Source: Bacillota bacterium (lineage in GTDB: Bacteria; Bacillota; Clostridia; Saccharofermentanales; DTU023). Taken from it: a DNA stretch of 38,654 nt. The position numbers and the translations under genes are program-made. The notes under the pieces are model-generated. The model was not told the DNA's origin and did no database searches. It worked only from the letters and a program-made list of their open reading frames with translations. Shown piece after piece: positions 8,486 to 15,763 of the stretch. The stretch covers positions 1 through 38,654 of the forward strand of contig JAFAAL010000034.1 of assembly GCA_023426575.1 (NCBI GenBank). The letters run 5' to 3'. Position 1 is the first letter of the stretch; the number at the start of each line of letters is the position of its first letter.

Positions 8486-10597
8486 CTACCTTTCTCTCTC
8501 ATTTCTCTCTTCTTTCTTCTTACGGCTCACGAGGTAGAGGACAAGGGCCAGCATGAGAAGGGGCACGGCAATCGTCAAAATGTAGCTCGTCCATCTCCCT
8601 GCCGCCTCGGATTCCACACTCTCCTCGCTCGGCCGCGGCACAAAGCTCGTCGTCTCGAGGCTACTCGTCTCAGACATGCTCGTCGTCGGGACATAGCGTT
8701 CGAGCTGGACCTCGAGCTCCAGCTCCTCTTGCATGAGTGGGGTCGCCCCCAGGCCGTCACCCGGCAAGACCTCGATGGTCAAGCGGACCTTTCCATTACC
8801 TCGGAGGTCAAAAGATCCGTCGGGATAGACCTCTAAGATCTTGACATCAGAAGAGGCAAAAGCCAAATGTGCAGCATCCAAGAGCACTTCTGCATGGACT
8901 GGACTGCTCTTGGAAGAGAGGTGGGGGCGGAAGAGATAGGCTCCCTGAGGCTTCCTGGCCTCGAGGGGGCGCTTCAATTCCTGGCTGGGGAAGAGCCCTT
9001 CTCCCGCAAGCGGTCCGGCGGGCGCTCCCGCATAGTCCTCCCCATCCGGCAGCGCAAAGGCGGAGAGGGACTGATCATTCAAGACAGTGCTCGGGAGCGT
9101 GATCTGATAGTCACTGCGGTCGGCGTAGACGGCGACGGGATAGCGCAGCGGCACTGCCTCTGTGTAGAGTCTCGTGTCATCCGCCCGCTGATCCGAAAAG
9201 ACCACCGCCGTGAATTGCTCGCCATCAGAGTCAAGGATGGCCATGCCGTAGGCTTTTGCCCAGAGGGGGGCGATGATCTTCTGATCGGCCTTTGCGTCTG
9301 AGCTCGAGTAATAGAGCCACCAGTAATTGGCATCGGGATTGAGAAGCTTATCAGCCATTTGCAGGTCGGGATAGTCCTGGACGGGGTTCGGGCTCTCGCA
9401 AAGACTCGCGTGCTTGGCGATCTCGAGGGCATAGCGCTCGAGGGTGCTGTCCCAGCTCAGGGAGGGAATCTCGACCAATCGCGACTCAGTTTCAGCCGGC
9501 GACTCGGATTCTACTGGCGACTCGGATTCAGCTGGGATCTCCGCGGCACTGCTCTCTGAGGCTTCCTCTTGAGCCTGCTCGAGGAAATGGGCCTGGCTGT
9601 CTTTCATCATCTGCTCCTCGATCTCTGGCACGAGGTCGGGGCGCAGGGTGGCATTGAGGGCATAGACTTCGCTGTCGATGACCACGAAGCGATAGTTGCA
9701 ACTGAGCTCGGGATAGGCCTCGAGACTGAGCTCGAGATGTCCCTCCCCCGCTTTTAAGGCGCGGACCTTGCCCGTCTCTGAACTGTCGAGAATGTCGGGA
9801 TTGAGGTTGACGACCGTCCAGGCCTCGGGGACCAAGAGAGTCATGACCTGAAAGGGATCCTGGACATCATAGTGGACATAGGGCCTCAGGAGCAGTTCGC
9901 GACCTGGTGGCAGGCGATAGGCGAACTTGCCGTCCTCGAAAGTCTGCTCCCAGCTCAGGGCGTGGGCCTCACTCGCATTGGCGCGAACACGCAGCATCTC
10001 TGGCGCGAGGCTGATGGCCGGGCGATAGCGCTCAACCTCGGCGTGCTCGCTAAATTCCGTCCCTCCGACCTGAGCCGAAAAGACCTGTGCCCACCAGAGG
10101 GGCGGCTCGCCCTTGGCGGTGCCGAAGGCGCCAATCCCGATCGAAATAAAGCGCGGGTTGACCATGGCCTCATAGTGCGAGGGCGAGTTGACCCACTGCA
10201 GGAATGTCTTCTTGGGACTGCTGTTTCCCGCGGCGATATTCTCACTATTGTAGGGGGGCGTGTAGTAGATGAAGGTACCGTCTGGGCGCATATGTGACCA
10301 GAGCACAGAGGTCTCGGCGGCCCGGAGCATGGCCGCCGCTTCCAACTGGGCATTGTAGACGAGGGGGTGCAGGCCGAGAGAGCTTCTCAGCTCATTGACC
10401 ATGCCGAGAATTGAGCGCGCCTGATCGTAGTAGGCATAGCCATCAATTTGAATCTGCGCGAGCTCCTTGCCGAAGAGCTCATCGCGCCAGGGATACTTAT
10501 CCTCCTCGGCCAGGACGCCCGAGGGCAAGAGAAGGGCCAGCCAGAGAAGGCAGGCCAGGACGTAGCTTTTCCATTTTTGCATAGTGTTCTCTCTCAT
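8486..10597 (-). CDS. Large cell-surface protein with CAP (SCP-like) domain and C-terminal membrane anchor
   Basis: A 703-residue exported protein. It has a signal peptide (hydrophobic core about residues 12-28, likely cut after GVLA). A CAP domain follows at about 45-175, with LWSHMRPDG, SENIAAGN and SPSHYEAMVNP, the usual CAP signatures. After an Ig-like-looking middle part there is a Ser/Glu/Pro repeat tract (ESPVESESPAETES), then a second degenerate CAP-like region (about 355-460) that lacks the His/Glu signatures. The C-terminus has one transmembrane helix followed by KKKEERNERER, which looks like a sortase-type tail without LPxTG. The start at 10597 overlaps the tatD stop as ATGA; an ATG at 10582 is an alternative start. 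Function unknown; CAP proteins are exported in many bacteria. Confidence 0.85.
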   Translation of the reverse strand: MRENTMQKWKSYVLACLLWLALLLPSGVLAEEDKYPWRDELFGKELAQIQIDGYAYYDQARSILGMVNELRSSLGLHPLVYNAQLEAAAMLRAAETSVLWSHMRPDGTFIYYTPPYNSENIAAGNSSPKKTFLQWVNSPSHYEAMVNPRFISIGIGAFGTAKGEPPLWWAQVFSAQVGGTEFSEHAEVERYRPAISLAPEMLRVRANASEAHALSWEQTFEDGKFAYRLPPGRELLLRPYVHYDVQDPFQVMTLLVPEAWTVVNLNPDILDSSETGKVRALKAGEGHLELSLEAYPELSCNYRFVVIDSEVYALNATLRPDLVPEIEEQMMKDSQAHFLEQAQEEASESSAAEIPAESESPVESESPAETESRLVEIPSLSWDSTLERYALEIAKHASLCESPNPVQDYPDLQMADKLLNPDANYWWLYYSSSDAKADQKIIAPLWAKAYGMAILDSDGEQFTAVVFSDQRADDTRLYTEAVPLRYPVAVYADRSDYQITLPSTVLNDQSLSAFALPDGEDYAGAPAGPLAGEGLFPSQELKRPLEARKPQGAYLFRPHLSSKSSPVHAEVLLDAAHLAFASSDVKILEVYPDGSFDLRGNGKVRLTIEVLPGDGLGATPLMQEELELEVQLERYVPTTSMSETSSLETTSFVPRPSEESVESEAAGRWTSYILTIAVPLLMLALVLYLVSRKKKEERNERER

Positions 10598-11415
10598 GCC
10601 GAGACCAGTCCGAAGAGCCGTCTGGCATTCTTATCTGTCGCCTCCGCCATCGTCCGAAAATCACAGCCGAAGAGCTCTGCCAAGTGCAGGGTGATCAGTG
10701 GAATACGACTCGGCTCATTGCGCTGGCCACGGAAGCCCGTGGGGCTGAGAAAGGGCGCGTCCGTCTCGACGAGAATCTGATCGAGCGTCAAAGCGGGCAC
10801 GATCTCCCGAAATTTCTTAGCCTGGCTAAAGCTTATCGGACCATCAAAACCCAAGAGGAAGCCGAGCTTTGCGTAGCGGAGGGCCGTCTCTCGGGAGCCC
10901 GAAAAGCAGTGAATGACCCCGGGCTCGGCGGCGAGGAGTCCCTCTCTCTGGGCCTCCTCGAGAATTGTAAAGGTATCTTGAAAGGCCTCGCGCTCATGGA
11001 TGACGAGGGGCAGCTGCAAGTCGTGGGCCAGACGAATCTGCTGGGAAAAAACAGCGCGCTGGACCTCGCGGGGAGCCAAGTCATAGTGGTAGTCGAGGCC
11101 GATTTCCCCGATGGCGCGTATCGGCTGCTCACGTCCACTCTCCCTCGCCCGCGCAGACGCCTCGGCATAGATCTCTCTTAGGCTCTGGGCGCTGGACGCG
11201 CTCCAGCCCCCGGCCTCGTGAGGATGCTGGCCAATGGCAAGATAGCAATCCCGCTCGGGCATGACGAGCTCGAGGGCCTCTCGGCTCTCGGCCACGCTGG
11301 AAGCTGGCCACAAAAAAGCGCTGACCCCCGCCCTTCTCGCCCGCGCTAAGACGGCTTGGCGATCGGCCTGAAAATCAGCATCTTGCAAGTGGCAGTGACT
11401 GTCAAAAAAGCGCAT
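10594..11415 (-). CDS. TatD family metal-dependent hydrolase / DNase
   Basis: A 273-residue TIM-barrel metal-dependent nuclease. Metal ligands are visible in order: FDSHCHL (His7 and His9), IGEIGLDYHYD (Glu), VIHERE (His), GVIHCFSG (His) and VETDAPFL (Asp). TatD-type enzymes act as 3'-5' DNA exonucleases or RNases in quality control and repair. The ATG at 11415 is chosen over an upstream in-frame start because GGAGG lies 5 bases upstream. In many Firmicutes tatD lies close to metS and rsmA; here it is 41 bases downstream of rsmI and overlaps the CAP gene by 4 bases. A good promoter is predicted in the gap. Confidence 0.92.
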   Translation of the reverse strand: MRFFDSHCHLQDADFQADRQAVLARARRAGVSAFLWPASSVAESREALELVMPERDCYLAIGQHPHEAGGWSASSAQSLREIYAEASARARESGREQPIRAIGEIGLDYHYDLAPREVQRAVFSQQIRLAHDLQLPLVIHEREAFQDTFTILEEAQREGLLAAEPGVIHCFSGSRETALRYAKLGFLLGFDGPISFSQAKKFREIVPALTLDQILVETDAPFLSPTGFRGQRNEPSRIPLITLHLAELFGCDFRTMAEATDKNARRLFGLVSA

Positions 11416-11431
11416 GGAAACCTCCGCGCTC

Positions 11432-11460
11432 ATTATAGCCCATCACCTGCCCGAGGTCAG
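11432..11460 (-). promoter_or_regulatory. Predicted promoter for tatD and downstream genes
   Basis: Read on the minus strand, CTGACC (11455-11460) and a perfect TATAAT (11432-11437) are separated by 17 bases. The -35 lies over the last codons of rsmI. Transcription would start about 10 bases before the tatD ribosome binding site. Confidence 0.55.
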
Positions 11461-12323
11461 TCCTCTCTTTGGGATTTTTGAATGTCGAGGAGCTTTTGAT
11501 AGATCTCCCGACTCGGGAGATCCCAGGAACTGGCCAGATCTCTGCTCAAGTCCTTCAGCGGAGCCCCCGTGGCCAAAGCCTCGTGCAAAGCCTGGTCCAG
11601 AGCTTCGGGGCTCTGCTCTCTGGGACAGCGCTCGGCATGGGCCTCGGCTCCCTCGAGGATCACGACAAATTCACCGCGGGGTTCACGCTCTTCAAAGCAA
11701 GCGAGGATTGTCTCGACCTCGCTCATGAGATATTCCTCGTGTGGCTTACTGAGCTCGCGGGCCAGGCAAATCTGTCGCGAGCCGAATCCCGTTGCCAGTA
11801 AATTGGCCACGAAGCGTCTTAGACGGTGGGGGGCCTCATAGAAGATCAGGGTCCTAGGCTCGTTGAGGAGCGCCTCGAGACGGCGCCTCTGCTCGCCGTC
11901 CTTCTTGCCGATGAAGCCTTCGAAGGCAAAGCGCGAGCAGTCCAGCCCCGACGCGACGAGGGCCGTCAGGGCGGCATTTGGTCCTGGCAGTGCAGAGACT
12001 GTCAGCCCCGCTGCCCAGGCCGCCTGGACGAGGCTGGCACCAGGATCGGAGATGACGGGCATGCCGGCATCCGAGACGAGGGCGAGGCTCTCCCCGGCCA
12101 GCATGCGCTGGACGAGTTCCACGTTTCGACTCTGCTCATTATGGGCGTGATAGGAGAGGACGGGAGTTGAGATCTCGTTGCGATCGATCTGCAGGCCTAA
12201 AACTCTCGTATCTTCAGCCAAGATCAAGTCGACCTTCGCGAGCGTCTCAAGAGCGCGAGGACTGATGTCGCCTGGGTTGCCAATGGCCAGGGGGACGAGA
12301 TAGAGCTGGGCGTGAAGAGTCAT
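11457..12323 (-). CDS. rsmI: 16S rRNA (cytidine(1402)-2'-O)-methyltransferase RsmI
   Basis: A 288-residue SAM-dependent methyltransferase of the tetrapyrrole-methylase fold that adds the 2'-O-methyl group to C1402 in the decoding centre of 16S rRNA. Near the N-terminus it shows AIGNPGDIS and AEDTRVL, followed by LVSDAGMPVISDPG, the defining motifs. The length is normal. The ATG at 12323 follows AGGAGG by 3-4 bases, a short spacing; the in-frame extension upstream crosses a terminator and is not coding. Its position near ricT and holB matches the Bacillus yaaT-yabA-rsmI order, although a ferredoxin gene and a transporter remnant intervene here and yabA is absent. Confidence 0.95.
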   Translation of the reverse strand: MTLHAQLYLVPLAIGNPGDISPRALETLAKVDLILAEDTRVLGLQIDRNEISTPVLSYHAHNEQSRNVELVQRMLAGESLALVSDAGMPVISDPGASLVQAAWAAGLTVSALPGPNAALTALVASGLDCSRFAFEGFIGKKDGEQRRRLEALLNEPRTLIFYEAPHRLRRFVANLLATGFGSRQICLARELSKPHEEYLMSEVETILACFEEREPRGEFVVILEGAEAHAERCPREQSPEALDQALHEALATGAPLKDLSRDLASSWDLPSREIYQKLLDIQKSQRED

Positions 12324-12331
12324 TATCCTCC

Positions 12332-12358
12332 TAAAAAAAGGAGAGCTTGCGCTCTCCT
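12332..12358 (-). terminator. Intrinsic terminator after the ferredoxin gene
   Basis: AGGAGAGC (12339-12346) pairs perfectly with GCTCTCCT (12351-12358) around a 4-nt loop; on the minus strand the stem is followed by TTTTTTA. That T-run leads directly into the AGGAGG of rsmI, so the terminator and the rsmI ribosome binding site are adjacent. Confidence 0.8.
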
Positions 12359-12382
12359 CTCTTCTGTCGATGACGGTAAGAC

Positions 12383-12553
12383 TTACTCTGCTTCGATGGC
12401 GTCGACTGGGCAGACAGCAGCACAGGCACCACAATCGATACAGGTCTCGGGGCAGATCACGTATTGATCCTCACCCTGAGAGATCGCGTTGACCGGGCAT
12501 TCCGGCTCGCAAGTTCCACAAGAGATGCAGTTTGATTTGATAATATGTGCCAT
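12383..12553 (-). CDS. 2[4Fe-4S] bacterial-type ferredoxin
   Basis: A 56-residue electron carrier with two canonical clusters, CISCGTCEPECP and CIDCGACAAVCP (C-x2-C-x2-C-x3-C-P each), as in clostridial ferredoxins. The acidic C-terminus (DAIEAE) is typical. The ATG at 12553 has AAGGAG about 6 bases upstream; a longer in-frame reading upstream runs through the promoter region and is rejected. It appears to be a single-gene unit, with its own predicted promoter (12613-12641), a short inverted repeat in the leader and a strong terminator after it. This fits an abundant redox protein in an anaerobe. Confidence 0.96.
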   Translation of the reverse strand: MAHIIKSNCISCGTCEPECPVNAISQGEDQYVICPETCIDCGACAAVCPVDAIEAE

Positions 12554-12575
12554 AATCTTCTCCTTAGACTGAGCC

Positions 12576-12591
12576 GTCGGATCAATCCGAC
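12576..12591 (-). promoter_or_regulatory. Inverted repeat in the ferredoxin leader
   Basis: GTCGGAT and ATCCGAC flank two bases, a perfect 7-bp dyad between the predicted -10 box and the ribosome binding site of the ferredoxin gene. With only two bases between the arms it is more natural as a protein-binding dyad than as an RNA hairpin, but neither is shown. Confidence 0.4.
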
Positions 12592-12612
12592 AGCGGGTTA
12601 AAACGCAAGATG

Positions 12613-12641
12613 ATATTAACACGCCAGAGAGCTCTCATCAA
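12613..12641 (-). promoter_or_regulatory. Predicted promoter of the ferredoxin gene
   Basis: On the minus strand, TTGATG (12636-12641) and TAATAT (12613-12618) are 17 bases apart, and TGT directly before the -10 box makes it an extended -10 element. The leader would be about 50 bases long. Confidence 0.55.
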
Positions 12642-12683
12642 GGTTTTTCAGCTTTAGCAAGCGCTAATCTTTGTTAGTTTAGG

Positions 12684-12890
12684 CTATTGTGAGAGCGTCT
12701 CCACACGCTTCGGGGAGAGGGCTGGCTCCCACTCGGCATTGGGTGGCACGAAGACATAGCGGTAGTACTTGCCGAGCTTATGGCCGAAGAGGAAGCGTGC
12801 GCAGGACTCGCCGTAGTAGGCCCAGCCGAGAATTGTCGAGAGCGCAAAGAGGACCAGACCGATAATGCAAATCGCTGCGATAATAGTCAA
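12684..12890 (-). pseudogene. Probable remnant of a sodium:alanine (AGCS) symporter, C-terminal part
   Basis: An open stretch of 68 codons reads ALSTILGWAYYGESCARFLFG followed by KYYRYVFV. This resembles the conserved C-terminal region of AGCS symporters (FSTILGWSYYGER...EYLFG...YR). The usual roughly 400 residues before it and the last helices after it are missing. The only start is a TTG with no ribosome binding site, and the intrinsic terminator of the ricT operon lies about 30 bases upstream. I read it as the fossil of a deleted transporter gene. The alternative is a genuine small membrane protein, which I think less likely. The family match is from memory of the motif, not from a search. 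Confidence 0.5.
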
Positions 12891-12910
12891 ACGTTCGTGA
12901 ATACTTTGTA

Positions 12911-12942
12911 TGAAATAACAAAAGCCCGCTTCGTGGCGGGCT
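12911..12942 (-). terminator. Intrinsic terminator of the tig-to-ricT operon
   Basis: AGCCCGC (12923-12929) pairs with GCGGGCT (12936-12942) around a 6-nt loop. On the minus strand it is followed by TTTGTTATTT. It begins 15 bases after the ricT stop codon. Confidence 0.8.
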
Positions 12943-12957
12943 CTGCTTCTGCAAAAT

Positions 12958-13827
12958 CTAGCGCTTTTTGATGATCTCGACGGCAGTGGCGGGGAGCCGG
13001 ATCAACTCCCCCTCCTCATCGCCGCTCAGGCGCACTGAGATCCGCTCTTTGAGACTTTCAACCTCCTCGACGATGGCCTCGCCGTACTCAGTCCGGACGC
13101 GATCCCCTCGCTTGGGCAGGCGCTTTCTCAAGTCGAGGTAGGCCTCCTCCTCGTATTTGAGGCAGCAGAGGAGTCGGCCACAGGCGCCGGAGATCTTAGT
13201 GGGATTCATCGAGAGATTTTGCAACTTTGCCATCTTGATCGAGACGGGTTCGAAATCTCTTAAGAAAGAGCTGCAACAGAGCTCGCGGCCACAGATACCC
13301 AGCGCACCGAGTCGCCTGGCCTCATCTCGCACGCCGATCTGGCGCAGATCGATGCGCATTCTGAAGATCGAGGCGAGGTCCTTGACCAGCTCGCGGAAGT
13401 CCACTCGGCCATCGGCCGTAAAGTAAAAGACCAGGCGTGAGTGATCCCAGATCAATTCGACATCGATGAGATTCATCTCGAGGCCGTGATCTGCAATCTT
13501 GGCTCTGCCGATGCGGAAGGCATTGAGTTCATAGTCGATATTGGCCTCGTGTTGAGCGAGGTCCTCTTCTGTCGCACGGCGGACGATCTCACTGCTGTCC
13601 TCGCGGAGGGACGCGAGGTCAAGGCGCAGCGGCTCGCCCTCGACCCGTCCAAAGATCAAGTCACCGTCGAGGCGGACGATGACATAGTCGTCAGAGGCCA
13701 CAGGCTCTGGGGGCGGCAAGAAGTAGCGGCGAATTCCACGTCCGTAAACGCGGACGGGGATCATGCTCTGCTTCCCATCCGTCGAGATCTCAGGACTCTG
13801 CTCTTGTCTATATTCTTCCATGCTCAT
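12958..13827 (-). CDS. ricT: PSP1 domain protein RicT/YaaT
   Basis: A 289-residue member of the PSP1 C-terminal domain family. It has ICGRELCCSSFL and ACGRLLCCLKYE, the two Cys-rich motifs that in Bacillus YaaT help bind iron-sulfur clusters, plus the family-typical YFTADGRVDFRELVKDLA. In Bacillus subtilis RicT works with RicA and RicF as a Y-complex that guides RNase Y-dependent mRNA maturation and affects sporulation, competence and biofilm; the partners are not in this window. It follows holB directly (TAAATG junction, stop and start adjacent) with GAGGAA upstream. This is the last gene of the long operon, followed by a clear terminator. The holB-ricT order is conserved in Firmicutes. Confidence 0.93.
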   Translation of the reverse strand: MSMEEYRQEQSPEISTDGKQSMIPVRVYGRGIRRYFLPPPEPVASDDYVIVRLDGDLIFGRVEGEPLRLDLASLREDSSEIVRRATEEDLAQHEANIDYELNAFRIGRAKIADHGLEMNLIDVELIWDHSRLVFYFTADGRVDFRELVKDLASIFRMRIDLRQIGVRDEARRLGALGICGRELCCSSFLRDFEPVSIKMAKLQNLSMNPTKISGACGRLLCCLKYEEEAYLDLRKRLPKRGDRVRTEYGEAIVEEVESLKERISVRLSGDEEGELIRLPATAVEIIKKR

Positions 13828-14733
13828 TTATTCCTCACCTTGCGACAGCTCCTCTCTCAAGGTCAGCAGATATTGGCCGAGGGCCAATTCCAAGCTGACA
13901 TTGACCTGGAGTGCCGCTTTTAATTCTTCTGTCGCCTGGACGATGCGAGCGAGCCTCAGACTCAGCGCATCGACTGTCCCCTGCCGCTTCAGACGTTTCG
14001 CAAGGCCGAGCAGCTCAAGCTGGCAGGACTCTCGGCACTGTCTTGCGTCTTCGAGTAGGAGGAGCTGCGCCAGGTCGGCCGTCAAGGCTATAAAGTGATC
14101 GAGATAAGTCTCAATCTCCTCTCTGCGCTCGAGGAGGAAGTTGAGATCTCGACTGAGGACCTCGGCGATGCTCGCCTCACTGAGGCCCGAGAAAAACTTG
14201 CAGGCGTCGACGCGCTCGAGATCTGCCCGCTCCGTAAGATCTACCTTAGCGTGAATGAGCAGCTGGGCGAGGCGGGATCTCACCGTCTCGAGGAGGCGCT
14301 CTGGAGCCGTGGCATAGAGGAGAAAGTAAATCCCAGGCGGAGGCTCCTCGAGGGACTTGAGGAGGGCATTTTGACCCTGTTCGTTGAGATCATCTGCTGC
14401 GACGAGGTAGACGGCTCCCGAGCTGTACTGGGGCTGGATATAGAGCTTGGCAATAATTTCCTCACGGACCCGCTCGACGGCAATCTGACGCTCTTGGCCA
14501 CGTTGGAGCCAGTGGAGATCGGGGTGAGACTGACTTTCTAGGAGGCGACAGCTCTGACAGTGACCGCAGGCACCATCTGCCGTCCGCGCCCTACAGAGAA
14601 TCGCAGCCGCGAGCTCCCGCGCAGCCTCTAGGGCCAGCTCCGACGACTCGGCCGTCAGCAGGACGGCGTGTGTGGCCGTTCCCGCTCTGAGCGCAGAGAG
14701 ATAGGGCCTGAGTTCAGCACAGGGCTGTTTCAC
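13828..14733 (-). CDS. holB: DNA polymerase III subunit delta' (HolB)
   Basis: A 301-residue clamp-loader subunit of the AAA+ fold. The zinc module Cys47-x8-Cys56-x2-Cys59-x2-Cys62 is intact. The P-loop position (LTAESSELALE) lacks the GKT motif, as expected for delta', which does not hydrolyse ATP. The VYLVAADDLNEQGQNALLKSLEEPP block and an SRC-like RSR are present. The start is a GTG at 14733, 8 bases after darA, with only a weak upstream CTGG, so translation is probably coupled to darA. The neighbours tmk, darA and ricT match the conserved Firmicute block; the small gene yaaR that often lies between darA and holB is missing. Confidence 0.92.
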   Translation of the reverse strand: MKQPCAELRPYLSALRAGTATHAVLLTAESSELALEAARELAAAILCRARTADGACGHCQSCRLLESQSHPDLHWLQRGQERQIAVERVREEIIAKLYIQPQYSSGAVYLVAADDLNEQGQNALLKSLEEPPPGIYFLLYATAPERLLETVRSRLAQLLIHAKVDLTERADLERVDACKFFSGLSEASIAEVLSRDLNFLLERREEIETYLDHFIALTADLAQLLLLEDARQCRESCQLELLGLAKRLKRQGTVDALSLRLARIVQATEELKAALQVNVSLELALGQYLLTLREELSQGEE

Positions 14734-14741
14734 GGGGCCAG

Positions 14742-15071
14742 TTAAACTTTTTCGAAATAGTCGACTTCGACGGCAAAAATCGTCGCGCCTCCCACTTGGA
14801 CCTCGACGGGATAGGGGATAAAGGATCCCGACATCCCCGAGGGCGCCATATTGGCATTGATGGCGGCCTTGCGCGAGGAGCTGTACTTGCGGATGATGTC
14901 GACGACCTCCTCCATCTTCTCGTCTTCAATGACGATCATCAGAGTCGTATTACCAGAGCGCAAAAAGCCCCCTGTCGAGTTCAATTTCGTGACGCGAAAA
15001 CCTGCCCGATTGAGCTCTGCCATCAGCCTCGGGCTGTCTTCGTCACTGATAATGGCATAGACCAGTTTCAT
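14742..15071 (-). CDS. darA: Cyclic-di-AMP receptor DarA (PstA, YaaQ)
   Basis: A 109-residue PII-like protein. It opens with MKLVYAIISDED and has RVTKLNSTGGFLRSGNTTLMI, the hallmark of the DarA/PstA family, which binds c-di-AMP as a trimer. The downstream targets of DarA are not well known. The start at 15071 has AGGAGG 5-6 bases upstream. It lies between tmk and holB, as in Bacillus and Listeria. Presence of the receptor implies that the organism makes c-di-AMP, although no cyclase gene is in the window. Confidence 0.95.
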   Translation of the reverse strand: MKLVYAIISDEDSPRLMAELNRAGFRVTKLNSTGGFLRSGNTTLMIVIEDEKMEEVVDIIRKYSSSRKAAINANMAPSGMSGSFIPYPVEVQVGGATIFAVEVDYFEKV

Positions 15072-15080
15072 CTGAACCTC

Positions 15081-15734
15081 CTATGAATCCGTCTTCAAGC
15101 TGTCTCTGACCAGCTCGTAGATCTGAGCAGCCGTCGCTGACTTGCTGCCTTCTGTCGATACAATTTGAATGCGCCGAGGCTCTGCCGAAGCCAAGGCCAT
15201 AAATCCCTTGCGCACCCGTTCGAGGAAGGCAGCCTGGGCATTGTCGAAGCGATTGCGCTCCTCAGCCTCCCGCCGCTCGATTCTCCTCTTCAAGGCTAGC
15301 TCACTGACCTCCAGCAAGAGCGTCAGGTCGGGCTTGAGGCCGTGACAGGCAAAGTCGTTCAAGTCACGCAAATAGTCCAAGTCGAGTCCCCGCCCATAGC
15401 CCTGGTAGGCCATCGTTGAATCATAGAAGCGGTCGGAGAGGACGATCTGACCCGCCTCCAGGGCGGGCAGGATGCGCTCGCTGACCAGCTGACTGCGGGC
15501 CGCTAGAAATAAGAGCAGCTCGGCTCGGTCGGCGATGGCATGCGAGTCTTCGTTCAAGAGCAGATGGCGGATCTCCTCACTGAGCTCCGTACCTCCGGGC
15601 TCTCGCAGGCAGATCACCTCATGGCCCTCGGCCGCAAGTGCCGAGGCCAAGATCTGGATCTGTGTGCTCTTGCCACAGCCATCAATCCCCTCAAAGGTGA
15701 TAAAGCGACCTCGCTTGGGCTCTTGCCCTGCCAT
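15081..15734 (-). CDS. tmk: Thymidylate kinase
   Basis: A 217-residue nucleoside monophosphate kinase that converts dTMP to dTDP. The P-loop FEGIDGCGKST is at residues 14-24, followed by REPGGTELSE, the LSDRFYDSTMAYQGYGRG substrate-binding stretch and an Arg-rich lid (RRIERREAEERNRF). GAGGAGG precedes the ATG at 15734 with good spacing. It sits 9 bases from darA and 29 bases from the PLP decarboxylase, in the conserved yaaO-tmk-darA order. Confidence 0.97.
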   Translation of the reverse strand: MAGQEPKRGRFITFEGIDGCGKSTQIQILASALAAEGHEVICLREPGGTELSEEIRHLLLNEDSHAIADRAELLLFLAARSQLVSERILPALEAGQIVLSDRFYDSTMAYQGYGRGLDLDYLRDLNDFACHGLKPDLTLLLEVSELALKRRIERREAEERNRFDNAQAAFLERVRKGFMALASAEPRRIQIVSTEGSKSATAAQIYELVRDSLKTDS

Positions 15735-15763
15735 CTCAGACCTCCTCTAAGCTATTTTATCTA

